Assembly (NCBI GenBank): GCA_947623455.1
Contig: OX392538.1
Location: forward strand, 36,812,001-36,876,000
Length of the DNA: 64,000 nt
DNA from: Mimachlamys varia
Lineage: Eukaryota > Mollusca > Bivalvia > Pectinida > Pectinidae
Reading direction: 5' to 3'
The number at the start of each line of letters is the position of its first letter. Positions within the stretch are counted from its first letter, which is position 1. Below, piece after piece: positions 45,205 to 56,634 of the stretch. The notes beneath the pieces were generated by a model that was not told the DNA's origin, did not search any database, and saw only the letters and a list, made by a program, of their open reading frames with translations. Position numbers and translations under genes: made by a program.

Positions 45205-46340
45205 GCTTTACCGAACATAATCTTACAGTGTACTGGAATGATGAACGTATCATCTGAAGGCAGCTAAACTAAACACTAATGCAAGAAACGCTGTTCGGCA
45301 TTACTTCAAACTGGGAGTGGAATGATGGGATAGCATGTTATCTTTGTGTCCGGTTATCTCATCAGTTGAGAAAACATAACATTTAATTGAATGTTACCAA
45401 TTTTAACCCTTTAGATATGTTTCATACACTTTTCGAATATTCCGGAATTTACAAATTTTCATTTCAGTTCAATCAGCTATATTAGTATCACCTTTAAATA
45501 CACTTGCACAAAACAGTTTCGAAGTTTGTGTGTAGTAACATAAGTAGAAATCTGGGTGAATAAGTTTGAAAGACAAGTTCATGAGTTGGCATTAAAATGA
45601 GGCAACAGAATCGCAGAGCCACTGGACTCTTTTTGTTCCTCACATTGCCTGCATTCTGAACTATTCCACATATAAAATAAGCCAATATATGCAATATGTG
45701 TATGCCGATTTTGATTTACCTTGACCAAACAACCTTGAAACTTGAACTTGTCCAAGACATGTTAATCCTCTACATGTGTGTGAAGTTGGTGAAAATCCAT
45801 GAAGAAACAAAGCCGCTACAGTGATGACAATTAATGTCTAAAAAAAAGCAACAGTGACCTTGACCCGACAACCCTGAAACTTAAACTTTCAACTTGTCAA
45901 AGAATTTTTAACTCTGTATTTATAAGATTGTGTGGTTTGATGGAAATCAATTAGTAAAGAAAAACCATTCAACTGCTGACAATTCTCGAACTCATCAATG
46001 ATATTTTGATTTTGTATTAGTATGTGTAGTTTGATGAAATCCATGAAGATATGAAGCCACTAGAGTGCTGACAATGAATTTCTAAAAATAGCAACTGTGA
46101 CCTTGACCTTACAACCCTTAAGATATTTTGATTTTGTGCTAGTACTGTAAAAGTGAAATCCTTCGTGGTTTGGAAATTTTCGCTTATATCGCTGCCAATA
46201 AATTTTCCCAGATGTACATTGTATCCACACGCGAAAATATTTGATACCATTCAATTTCTACAGTGGATAGTATATGTCACATTGCTAAACAGAAGACTGA
46301 CAGCACAAACATTCCCACACTGCTAACAGTTTGGAGGCTG
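45205..46340. repeat. intergenic with TGACCTTGACC-type repeat
   Basis: Three diverged units around 45715-45860, 45855-46010 and 46090-46130 share GTGACCTTGACC..ACAACCCT(G)AAAC, and (g)tttgatg(g)aaatccat(g)aag. This is a dispersed mollusc-type repeat with no coding capacity. 45205-45710 holds nothing recognised. Confidence 0.45.
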
Positions 46341-46346
46341 TCTAAG

Positions 46347-47019
46347 CGAACAAGAGCACCATGAGCAGAGGCATGATACGCCTGTCATACCATATCGGAA
46401 GTATAATGGTATGTAAACACAAAAGAAGTTTCTACATAATGCCCCAAATTGCATCAGATACAAGTTCCAAAGGGCCATAACTCTAGTAAATATTGTCAAA
46501 TCAAACTGTCTTTCAGGAAACACAACTTCATGTCATGATGATAAAGCTTTGCGAATTTGAAAGATATCAGTTGGAAACTGTAGGAGAAGATCTCCAGACA
46601 AATAACAGCTTACGACAGAAATGCATTGTCTACATAATGCCTATATTAAACTATGAAATTATGTTACGCGAAAAAGTTGAAATAACTCAACAAAACCTGT
46701 AATAGATGTAAATGTTATAGCTTTTCGAAGTACCACAACAAAATTTTAGAGGAATTGAAAAAAACACAAAAAGTTCTGACGTTTTCTACATAATGGACGA
46801 AATTATGTCCCAAAGGGCCATAACTCTAGTGAAAATTGTCAAATCAAACTGTAAATCAAGAAAACACATCTTAATGTCATGGTGGTCAGGCCTAGCAACT
46901 TTTAAAGAAATCGGTTGAACACTGTAGGAGGAGATCTCCGGACAAATAAAAGTTTACGACGAACAGACGGACAACGCCATACCATAATACATCCAATCAT
47001 TTTTGACGGGTGTATATAA
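46347..47019 (-). repeat. ACGCCCGTC/CCGTCCGT dispersed element, inverted copy
   Basis: On the minus strand: TTTTTGACGGG near 47005, CATACCATAATAC, two tandem units (CCTCCTACAGTGTTC, TTTGTCTGGAGATCTTCTCC) and the terminus CGTATCATGCCTCTGCTCAT...GGTGCTCTTG. It is the same family as 41374-42565, in opposite orientation and with one unit fewer. Confidence 0.72.
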
Positions 47020-47276
47020 ATTCCACACTCAAGTTTGATGGAAATTTATGAAAGAAAGAAAGAAGTGCTGACAACCTTCAGTGGGCAGACAGATGGCTAG
47101 GAAAAGTACTTGTATTTCTACACAACCCCCCTGCAACCAGTAACATTAAGGATGAAATTTATTTTTTGATAGATTACTTCATTCCGAGATAATTTTGCTA
47201 GTTTGACATGTCAATTACTCTTTCCGGTTTATCATGACACAGTGGTGCTATATATTTGTACCAATGGGTTTAACTA

Positions 47277-47488
47277 GTCCTTGTGGTGGCTGATTGGTTA
47301 AAGATGTTCCGACATTCTACCACTAGCCCTCCAACCCTGAGAACTTGCGAGTTCAAAACCAATGCGAGGCAGTTGCCAGGTACTGACCGTAGGTCAGTGG
47401 TTTTTACTTGGGGTACTCAGGCTTTCCTCCGCCTCCAAAACCTCCTTAAATGACCTGGCTGTTAATAGGACAAAATAAACCAAGCCTC
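47277..47488 (+). mobile_element. tRNA-derived SINE, copy 2
   Basis: It aligns throughout with 33686-33921: GATTGGTTAAAGATGTTCCG, CTACCACTAGCCCTCCAACC, CCAGGTACTGACCGTAGGTC, CAGGCTTTCCTCCGCCTCCA and the tail GTTAATAGGACAAAATAAAC. The box A region is more degraded than in copy 1. Confidence 0.75.
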
Positions 47489-47505
47489 ATAATTAGAAAT
47501 GACTG

Positions 47506-47695
47506 AGACATAAATGCCCCCCCTTCCCCCATATGAAATTAGTTGTAAATGCTTAATTATTACACATAAGAAGTTTGATGACAATCGGATTAGTAGTTAT
47601 TTAAATAAGCTGGTTACATTACCATTGGACGGGACGGACATGGATACACTATATGCCCCCCCCCCCCACTCCCATTTCATGACAGGGGCATAAAA
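47506..47695 (+). repeat. ATGCCCCC / GGGGCAT-ended repeat
   Basis: It begins CATAAATGCCCCCCC and ends CATTTCATGACAGGGGCATAAAA, giving short inverted ends. The internal GGACGGGACGGACATGGATA and ACTATATGCCCCCCC recur at 59570-59660. Confidence 0.5.
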
Positions 47696-47699
47696 ATCA

Positions 47700-49070
47700 T
47701 GTAAACATTGTATTTGTCAGAAATATGTCATCGTGATTTATGAGTCTTAAGCAGAACTTTGAAAGAAAATCCCCTTCAAAGGAAAAGCTGGGTGATTCAA
47801 GCAAAACAATTCTTATCAATGTTTTTTTTTCAAACGTTTTGCATATATATACACTTCTCTGTGTTCTCTGTAGCATATTATCATATTGTGACCCGTTTCT
47901 TTGTATACAAGGGAGGTAATTCAATCTAATTATCTCCCTGTTCACACAAAATGCAATATTCACAAAGAAAAAATCCAATTATCAGTCGTAAAGTATTTAT
48001 TTTTCGGAATCCGCAAATAATACAAGAAGACTTCCTTTCATTTAAAAAGATAAATTTTAGTTTAACCTTAACCTTGAAATATGGCACAGACCTACGTTAT
48101 AAAATTTTTAAACATAATATGCAATTACAAATGTATTCATTTACTAAAAATTATGTACTATTTGCACTGAAACTCAATATATGAACTATAACAGCAGAAA
48201 TGCTTTTCATTTGAGTATGAAAGCGAAATCTCTTCTAACATAACTCCTAGTCTATTGATGACATCATTGCATTAACATTGTCCAATGAGAGTCTTTTTAG
48301 CTTGCTTTGTTTCGGACAACATGCAGAATATCCCTGGATCAAGTTTATCTGATTGCATATTGTTTACCTTTATTAAGATGCATTTTTGTTTTTAAGAAAA
48401 TGTAGACTTCAAAGTACTGGTGTTATTCCTAATCCAGTCCCTGTGTACCCCATGTGATTTAGTTACACTTCCAGGAGAAAGCAAGGTTTTTCATTCACCT
48501 GAGAAAAAAAATATTGTCAACATACAGTTTCCAAATTTTCACATATATACATATACAAAATTGACAATAGACAGCTATACAAGTACTTAGCAAATGTATA
48601 TTGACCCAAGATATGTTTGTAGAACACTAAACTTTAATCTTCATATAGATCTTGACCCTTACCTAAAGAGAAGTAATGACCTTGACATTTCTCTTGACAA
48701 AATATGAAGTGTTTATCTTGTAAAATTAAGACAAATTTTATCAGAAAGTTACAAATGAAATTTTGGCTCAGGTCATGATCAGTCAGTATAAAAATAAATA
48801 CAAATCGTACAACAAACTTAAGATATACATTATACAGAGACAACTTTTTTGAGATATTGCACTAAATTGAGGGTATTTGTGAAGCCAACACTTACCTTGT
48901 CCAGCCAACTATATCCTTCATTCTTTTGCATCCCAGCAGAAGATACTCTTGTTTCCAAAGACTTGGTCAAATCTTAAAACCTGTAGAAAGTCATAATGTT
49001 ATATATATAGAGTTGGAAATAATTTATGAATTTCCATGTTCTCCTTTTTGATACAAAAAAAAGATATGAA
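47700..49070. other. intergenic, nothing firmly recognised
   Basis: Short frames only. A minus-strand stretch 48893-48978 is bounded by acceptor- and donor-like sites (TTCTACAG and ACAAG|GTAAG), but all its frames contain stops except a short one starting VLRFDQVFGNKS, which ends within it. So it is not called an exon. Confidence 0.4.
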
Positions 49071-49076
49071 AAAATA

Positions 49077-49558
49077 CAGTGTACCCTCGACCATTGCCAC
49101 CCGAATCTACTGCCACCCTAGCATACCGCCACCTAGACCTCTAGAACAGATTTCTGTCCTATATAATTCCCTCGTTAAGTTCGCTACCCTCACATACCGC
49201 CATCCGCCACACCCTTTAAAATACAACGTCCCGAATCCCTATATATTTCCCTCGACAATAATGCCATATTGTTCTGTTTTTGGAGATCGAGGAACTCTTT
49301 AGTGTTCCATTTGGAATGGCATGCGGCAAAATCAGATCAATAACTAGTTTCAGATATAAATTTGTGCCAATATAGATCTGTATGACGATATGTTACGATA
49401 TATAGTACTTAGCTCGTTTTTAATAAAATGTTGGAAATGCAATCTATTATGCAATTTAATTCATGGTTATAATTTTCATAATTTGATACTATCGCCACCC
49501 TCGTTATACCGCCATAATTGCTGTGGACGAAAGGTGGCGGTATAACGAGGGTACACTG
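49077..49558. mobile_element. TA-flanked MITE, 482 bp
   Basis: Ends CAGTGTACCCTCGACCATTG (left) and, inverted, CAGTGTACCCTCGTTATACC (right), both followed inward by GCCACC or CGCCACC and flanked by TA (49075-49076, 49559-49560). Terminal CAGT and TA duplications fit the Tc1/mariner-pogo group. The interior repeats the GCCACC-CTC-TACCGCCA theme. No transposase. Confidence 0.8.
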
Positions 49559-49949
49559 TATGTGGTATTGATCAAAAGTAGGCAAAATTATCAAATACCC
49601 TTACCCTACCACTTGACATTGACTAAACTGGCAGCTGTGTAATAGGAATTCCTGTTTAATATATGGCCAAGTTCTAAGAACTTATACATATATTACCTCT
49701 AATACAAACCGACAATTGTTTAAACAACAGACTAATAGTTTTGGTCCCAGTGACTTTGGGTTTAGACAGCTGGTTTAACTGTACATTTCTGTATATAGTT
49801 GAATTAAAATAAAAAGTTTTTCACACAGTTTCATGGTAATAAGAGTAAACTAGGAGTGAATGGACTCGTACAAGTCAGTTTTATAGATACGCAAAATGAT
49901 CTATATACAATTTTGACTAACTCTACAAACCTGTCTAATCAACATTGCA

Positions 49950-50059
49950 TTAATGTTTTGAAACTGTCTCGGACCTTCCAAGATGATACTGGCACACACT
50001 ACAGCTTCTTGTTCTCAAGTCAAAGTCCACAATCTTTCCAGTGTTGACACCAATAAGAC
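49950..50059 (-). pseudogene. fragment of a Mutator-like transposase-domain exon
   Basis: After a good acceptor (TTTAAATTTCAG, AG at 50061-50060) the minus strand reads LIGVNTGKIVDFDLRTRSC, then SVCQYHLGRSETVSKH and TAA (49950-49952). TGK(I/V)xDxxV..xxCxxC followed by H..CN.N..GSS is a pattern I associate with Mutator-like transposase-domain proteins of invertebrates. Here the expected continuation is visible past the stop (C-N-V-D, then another stop, then T-G), so the exon is broken by at least two stops. No neighbouring exons were found. Confidence 0.45.
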
Positions 50060-50823
50060 CTGAAATTTAAACAATATAAGTTATCTCCCTTTATTTTGTT
50101 AACTCCAGGACTCCAACAACTAAAACTACCCCTTATATTTATCAGTCACAGGGACATGTTACAATAAAAATGAATTTATAAAATGTTAAGGAGTATTCAT
50201 AAACACAGTCTCCCGCCATTTTATACTTGTAAACATTTTATGGATATCTGCAATAAAATTCAACTTTAAGAAAATAAATGTATTGAAGCCAATAATAATA
50301 ATGTGCGGTAAAAGGGTGGGCTATGAGAAATTTCTGACTCGTGTATTTATAATTATAATAAATTTATCGTGAATTTGATGTCACATGACCCTTCAAAGGA
50401 ACGGTAATTATAAGTCTGCGTTCTGCGTTATAGGCTGATCTTTAACATCCATGCATTGGGACAACATGTACATTACAGAGATTGGGCCTGCTAGACACAA
50501 CTTGTTAAATAACTAGGCCTATATAGAGTCTAACCTAAAGGACATATCATTTAAAAAAAAATGCAAAGTCATCACGTAGAGTGATCATGGTTAAAATAAA
50601 ATCATCCCAAACTCATTCAATGCTATTGGTTCAATAAGAAAAACTAAAAATAATGCTGGACCTAGAAATATTTTGACCACAATTACGCAAATTGATTATG
50701 TAACAGTTAGGCCTATTCAATTTCCAGTCAACTCAAAAAAATATGCAGGTCATTTGCAAAGGCAGCGAAATATTGGGTCAAATGAATTAAATGCATTGTT
50801 TTTTTCTGTTGTTTGAATATTTA

Positions 50824-50978
50824 AGGAATAACCACAATATGTTTTTAGGGTTATACGGTATATACCGAAAAAAATGTGTGCACTTTGAATAAATCTGCGA
50901 AGCAGTTTATTCAAAAAAGTGCACACAGTTTTTTTCGGTATATACCGTATAACCCTAAAAAAATATTGTGGTTATTCC
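50824..50978. mobile_element. near-perfect hairpin MITE, 155 bp
   Basis: Arms of about 70 bases starting AGGAATAACCACAATATGTT pair almost completely, even through the centre (TCTGC-GAA-GCAG, loop GAA at 50899-50901). The unit is flanked by TA on both sides. Internal blocks GTTATACGGTATATACCG and GTGTGCACTTT are themselves partly self-complementary. This is a foldback MITE; processing of its transcript into small RNAs is possible but not shown. Confidence 0.8.
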
Positions 50979-51542
50979 TTATAATTTCATTTCCGCAAGT
51001 CTTATACAATGATTTCGTATTAATTATAACAAAAATGGAATGGATTTGCAAAATACACAACCATGTGCATAAATTTCACCGCAAAACAACCTTACCAATC
51101 AGAGGTTTGATTACAAAATACCGCGCCAAACATGGCGGTATATGACGTCACTACTTTTTGCGTTGTCTGATTTTTGAGGTTATAATACAATATAACCTGA
51201 AAAAGTTTAACATTGCGGGAATAGGCAAAATTAAATTATATAGGGTTAAATAGTTCCTCTTATATATGGACCATAACAACAACATGTATGCAGTTTGTTC
51301 ATTTGTGTATTTAAACTGGGAACAATGGGAAGATTTAATTTCAATTTGTCACAGGAAAAATGTTACATCCTCATATCATTATCATAAAGGAAGAATATAA
51401 TAGAAAATAAGGGATGAGTAACTGATGTTGAAATGAAGATTCGTGTCAGAATACGCTCTATTCCAAACCTGATTACACTTTAATGTACTATCATAAAATT
51501 TTTCATACAAACTGCCTAGTAAGGCTAATATACCGTACATAT

Positions 51543-53450
51543 CACAGGGACCTGAGAATTTGTTACAGCCAGTTTTGGACCTTAAAGCTGACAATGCAAG
51601 TTAAAAAGCTTTTTTGTTGAGATTAAAAAAAAAATACGGCAAAGTAATATTTTAGAAAGCTTCTGAGATGCCCCCTAGGAGGTTACTAAGGAGAGGCAGA
51701 CATTTTAGTTTTTGCCTTGCTTGGAAACGAGAGTCGGCCTCCCTGGGTATAAAAGGCACCCAGCCTGTCAAACCGGTTTTCACTGGACGTGCAAAGTGCA
51801 ACACACCTGTGGACACAACAGGTGACACTGGAGTTACAAAACTGGAATGACCAACACACACTTACCTTGAAGTTGAAGTTATGTGAAGATGGTCACTCTC
51901 TCAGACACCATCATAAATCGTGTGCCAAAGCAAAATAAAAAAAAATAAAACTGAAAACACCCTAGCTGTCCCTTCACCTACAGTGTTTTACCTGCCTATA
52001 TAACTGGGTACGCCAAACGACCCCATTCCCAAAATGTTTTAGTGTTATTTTTCCCAAAATCAACTTTAAAATTCCCAATTATTATGACTTTTCAAAATCC
52101 GGAAAAAAAGGACACGCACATGATGTTATAATGAATAAAAAATCATTAAAAGAAATATCAGTGAGTGAGTCTGTGACTCAGACTCGACTCACCATGTAAC
52201 TCCCAGTTCTTTGCTTTCATTGTTTACCATACCATAAAGTTAAATGATACACTGTGCACTGTAAAATTAATTAGCATGGAACATTTAATGAGTGTGGTTG
52301 GGTTTAAATTTTTTCCCAATTTATTACCTGTTCACGCTAATTTTTTTCCCAATTTGGCAAATTGAATTTTTCCCAAAATACCCAGGAAAAACACTGACCT
52401 ATGTATACATAATCGACATGTTGATTTTACATTCGGAAGCAGAGCAAAACATTCCGAACAGAATATATGTACTCGCTCCTAATACTACCTATAATATTAC
52501 GCCTTGCCACTAAAGCGCTTGTAATGAAAATGTAGTGTAACACGCGAGCATAGTCTAGATTATGTAAAACACGTGCACGAACACATGCGAGTGCGGGGAA
52601 CTTATTTTGATGGAAATAAATGGATGTTATAGCAATGTTTATCACACAGGAACTGATTACCCTTAGTGACATGGTGTTCCAATTGAATACTAAGGTAGGT
52701 TTATCAGTTGTCATTCATGTACTTGTTTTTTATTCACTCGAATTTTGGCGTAATCTAATGTTTTTTTTTATTTATTTTGCTCATATTGTATAATATCGTT
52801 ATAATTACACCTTCAATATCCATGTCAATGATACTGATCGAAAATATCGTAAAAAAATAATATGAAAGTATGTGATTGCTAGCTATATAGGTCTAAAGAA
52901 GTGTCGCCGTGCGGTTTAATCACAACAATGAGAACCAGTTTGACGGCCTGGGTGCCTTTTATACCCAAGGAAGCCGACTATTGTTTCCAAGCAAGGCAAA
53001 AACTAAAATGTCTGCAGCCATTCCTTAGTAACCTGTAAGGGGGCATCTCAGAAGATTTTTAAAAAATATTAACAAGAAAGCTTTTTAACTTGCATTGTCA
53101 GCTTTAACTAAGGTGTTTAAAGTAATTTTACACTTTTGGGAGATTTAGATCTATTTTTGATAAAAATGCTCCCTCAGGCTTTAAAATGGTTGTAAAGGCT
53201 AAGGGTTGAAAGACTTTGATGTCGAAAAAGCGACCCTTCCTACATTTCTTTCATCAAAAATCATATTTTTAGTTGAGGTATGAAAAAACGCTTGATACCA
53301 TTGGAAAGATGGATATTTTTTTTAATTTTAGAAACCTACTATAAATGCACACAAATGTAACCCCACCCAGAAGTGTAAAATTAGACTGAACATCTAGTTT
53401 AAGTCCAAAAGTAGTTTAAATTTGCAGTAACAAATTTTCAGGTCCCTGTG
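51543..53450. mobile_element. hAT-like non-autonomous element, 1.9 kb
   Basis: The left end CACAGGGACCTGAGAATTTG is matched inverted at the right end (CACAGGGACCTGAAAATTTG on the minus strand). Flanking octamers GTACATAT (51535-51542) and GTACATGT (53451-53458) agree at 7 of 8, the target size of hAT elements. Long subterminal inverted stretches also pair: 51582-51790 with 52930-53105 (for example ACAATGCAAGTTAAAAAGC and TATAAAAGGCACCCA). No transposase frame. The middle (52000-52400) is rich in TTTTTCCCAA. Confidence 0.7.
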
Positions 53451-53459
53451 GTACATGTA

Positions 53460-54430
53460 GGCCTATAACTGCGCTCTCCATCACGGATAATCCGTTTACA
53501 TATTATTTAAGTATTGTTACATTTGTATATTATCATTAGTTTGTTAGGCCTACCTACCTACATGTAGATACACTGTTGAATCGGTGTCAAAACTTTAGTT
53601 TGAAGTTCTTTTGCCTGCGGGATCCAAGCTACTGACACACACTGCACGGACATGTTATGTACGTAATGGTAACTTGCATTGGTATACATTGTGTAGGCCT
53701 ACCGTAAATTATCTCGCCAACAAAACTTTTGCAGTTTGTTTTCCCGAAAAGTGCTGTCAACTCAATGCAACCACACATCGCTTCGTTCGTCAAACCATGG
53801 TCTTGGTCTTCTTTGATGGGTTTCTTTTTGTTGATCCGATGCATCTGTTCCGAGTTGGCTAGTCTTCCTTTGAGCCTGATGCGACTCTGGTTTCGTCTGG
53901 CTGCCATGTTTACCGCGGCTACCTGATATGACATTTGCTTCCGGTTCTATTTTTATACGAGCAATCACGTGACTTTTCCGAAATACGTCACCATTACTTG
54001 TTCCCGCGTTCAGTGCCGATTCGCAAAAAAATAATAAGAAATGTTTTTTTCAATATTGAAAACGATAATAAAAATATAACTAAAGCATCAGTATGTTAAA
54101 GAATAAATCCTGATGTGAATAAAATATGTTGTTGTTTAATAGTCAAAACAATCAAGGTTTTAAAAAATGTAGAAAATGTTTGATTTCGTACCATGTTGAG
54201 ATTCCTATAATTAGTCGAATGGCGGCAGCGAAATTGAGCAGAAATGGGCCAAATTTAGCGGAAAATGCCGTTTTAAGGTACTTTTTGGTTATTTAACACA
54301 ACCGAGACCTTGATTTTTGTTCTTAGAATCACATTTGCATTCAGAAAATGTATTTCATTTGGAATTTGGTCCAAACACGAGCTAATTATTATTATTATGT
54401 AAGATTATGTTTTAATTATTCCTACACTCA
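53460..54430. other. intergenic around the possible promoter
   Basis: 53908-54010 looks promoter-like for the minus-strand exon candidate (E-box CACGTGA, ATACGTCACC, ETS-like GGAAGC). 54040-54430 is AT-rich with nothing recognised. Confidence 0.35.
53703..53907 (-). CDS. possible first coding exon, unknown gene
   Basis: The minus-strand ATG at 53907 sits in an excellent initiation context (GTAAACATGGCAGCC). It starts a basic frame (MAARRNQSRIRLKGRLANSE, 68 codons) that reaches a donor-like TTTACG|GTAGGC at 53703/53702; unspliced it runs to 53629. Upstream on that strand are a CACGTGA E-box (near 53965) and a GGAAGC ETS-like site, as in a housekeeping promoter. I do not recognise the peptide and found no second exon. 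Confidence 0.3.
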
Positions 54431-54439
54431 TTTTTGTCC

Positions 54440-56185
54440 GGGATATATCTCGTAAACGACTTATCGCGCTCCAATGAAACTTTGAAGGATTATTGGTGGG
54501 TACGTGAAGTTGTGCAAGGTACTTTTTTCGGGTCGATTGCGCATCCAAGATGGCCACTACAGCCTCTTTTTAAAAAAAAGCCACGAATATTTGTGACGCT
54601 ATAACTTATTTTCTGTTTGGCCGATTACGATTAAACTTGTGTTATATGATGATTGTATGATGGCCGTTAAATAAGCGAAGTCAAAACTGAATTATTTTAT
54701 CAAAATGGCCGCCAAAGCCCGGTCTCTGATTGGTTGGATTTCAGATATCGTCCAATTTTGCTCAAAATTGGTATAAACGGGTAACAGGACACACCAAACA
54801 CAACGGTAACTTCGAATTTAAAATCAGACAAAATGGCCGTCATTTTGTGGCCTCTGATTGGTCAAAATTTAGCTATTGTCCGATTTCGCTCAAATTTGCT
54901 ATGTATTATCATTATGACATTACGGAATCAACTATCATGTTTCACAAGGGTTCGCGGGGGATCGGCTTGCGGGGAGGGGTGACTTCCGCTATTGCTCGCA
55001 ATTGCAATTCTAGTTCTTATTATTATTATTCTTGTTTCTTCCACTTTCTTCCGCCGCGGAGGTTTCCGACCGTTTTTCTCAAAAACTACTCGACGGATCT
55101 TCACGAAACTTCACACACATACTCATTAGGGGCGGGGTGTGTGAAAACGGGTTGTTTTTTCGCGACCGGAAGTCCAAGATGGCCGCCAGAGCTAATTTCC
55201 GGTTTTCAAAATTCAGTCTCCGATTTCAGTAAAAATTGGTACATGGGTGTTTTAAGGGATGCTGAATAACATGGTAACATTTTCGTAAAGTTTGGTTGCC
55301 ACCGAAACGAAAATGGAGGCCTCTGATTGGTCGAAATTTATATATTGTCCGATTTCAATATAAAATTTAATATATATGTGTAGTATTACACCAACAACAT
55401 TGTCGTCACATCCGTTTCATGATTCATCAACATGGCCGCTATTTCCTGGCTTCTGATTCGTCGAAATTTACATATTGTCCGATTTCAATGAAATTTAATA
55501 TGTATGTGTAGTATTACACCAACAACATTGTCGTAACCTCCGTTTCGGGATTCGTCAACATGGCCGCTATTTCCTGGCTTCTGTTTGGTCGAAATTTATA
55601 TATTGTCCGATTTCAATGAAATTATATATGTATGTGTAGTATTACACCAACAACATTGTCGTCACATCCGTTTCATGATTCGTCAACATGGCCGCTATTT
55701 CCTGGCTTCTGATTGGTCGAAATTTATATATTGTCCGATTTCAATGAAATTTAATATATATGTGTAGTATTACACCAACAACATTGTCGTAACCTCCGTT
55801 TCGTGATTCGTCAACATGGCCGCTATTTCCTGGCTTCTGATTGGTCGAAATTTATATATTGTCCGATTTCAATGAAATTTTATATATAACTGTAGTAGGA
55901 CACCACGGACATTGTCGTAACCTCCGGTTTCGTGATTCGTCAACATGGCCGCTATTTCCTGGCTTCTGGTTGGTCGAAATTTATATATTGTCCGATTTCA
56001 ATGAAATTTTATATATAACTGTAGTAGGATACCACGGACATTGTCGTAACCTCCGTTTCCTAATTCGTCAACATGACCGCTGATATATGGGGTGTCAGCT
56101 ATATTTCCATTGTGAGTTCATTGGGCTCATCAGTTCCGACCAAAGGAGTAGTTTGGGGGACATCTGTAATGGTACCCCATTACAA
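54440..56185 (+). repeat. dispersed element with 128-bp tandem array
   Basis: The left part (54440-55300) has ATATCTCGTAAACGAC, CTCCAATGAAACTTTGAAGG, AAGATGGCC(A/G)CC repeated and TTATTATTATTATTC at 55018-55034. From about 55310 to 56085, six units of about 128 bp follow, each with TCCGATTTCAATGAAATTTA, CACCAACAACATTGTCGT and AACATGGCCGCTATTTCCTG. It ends GTTTGGGGGACATCTGTAAT, with a TGTAATGG/CCATTACA hairpin (56165-56184). Open frames here are repeat translations. Confidence 0.65.
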
Positions 56186-56189
56186 TTAG

Positions 56190-56630
56190 CACTTGTTGTA
56201 GTATGTAAACTTAAGGATGTAAGGTACCTTCTTGTAGTATGTTAACTTAAGGGTGTAAGGTACCTTATTGTAATATGGAAACTTAAGGGTGTATGGTACC
56301 TTATTGTAGTAAGAAAACTTAAGGGTGTATGGTACCTTATTGTAATATGGAAACTTAAGGGTGTATGGTACCTTATTGTAGTATGGAAGCTTAAGGGTGT
56401 AAGGTATCTTATTGTAGTATGGAAACTTAAGGTTGTAAGGTACCTTATTGTAGTTTGAAAACTTAAGGGTGTATAGTACCTTATTGTAGCATGTAAACTT
56501 AAGGGTGTAAGGTACCTTATTGTAGTATGAAAACTTAAGGGTATATGGAACCTTATTGTAGTATGGAAACTTAAGGATGTAAGGTACTTTATTATAGTAT
56601 GAAAACTTAAGGGTGTATGGTACCATATAC
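56190..56630 (+). repeat. 39-bp minisatellite, locus 2
   Basis: About 11-12 copies of the same unit as 44655-45050, same orientation (AACTTAAGGGTGTATGGTAC, TTATTGTAGTATGGA). It abuts the GGGGGAC terminus of the preceding element. The minus strand is open in two frames; neither is a gene. Confidence 0.92.
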
Positions 56631-56634
56631 CTTG

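Noticed and set aside
48893..48978. Minus-strand exon between acceptor-like and donor-like sites
   Set aside because: All three frames have stops before the donor and no partner exon was found.
53629..53968. Two overlapping minus-strand proteins
   Set aside because: At most one can be real; only the frame with the strong ATG context at 53907 is listed, at low confidence.
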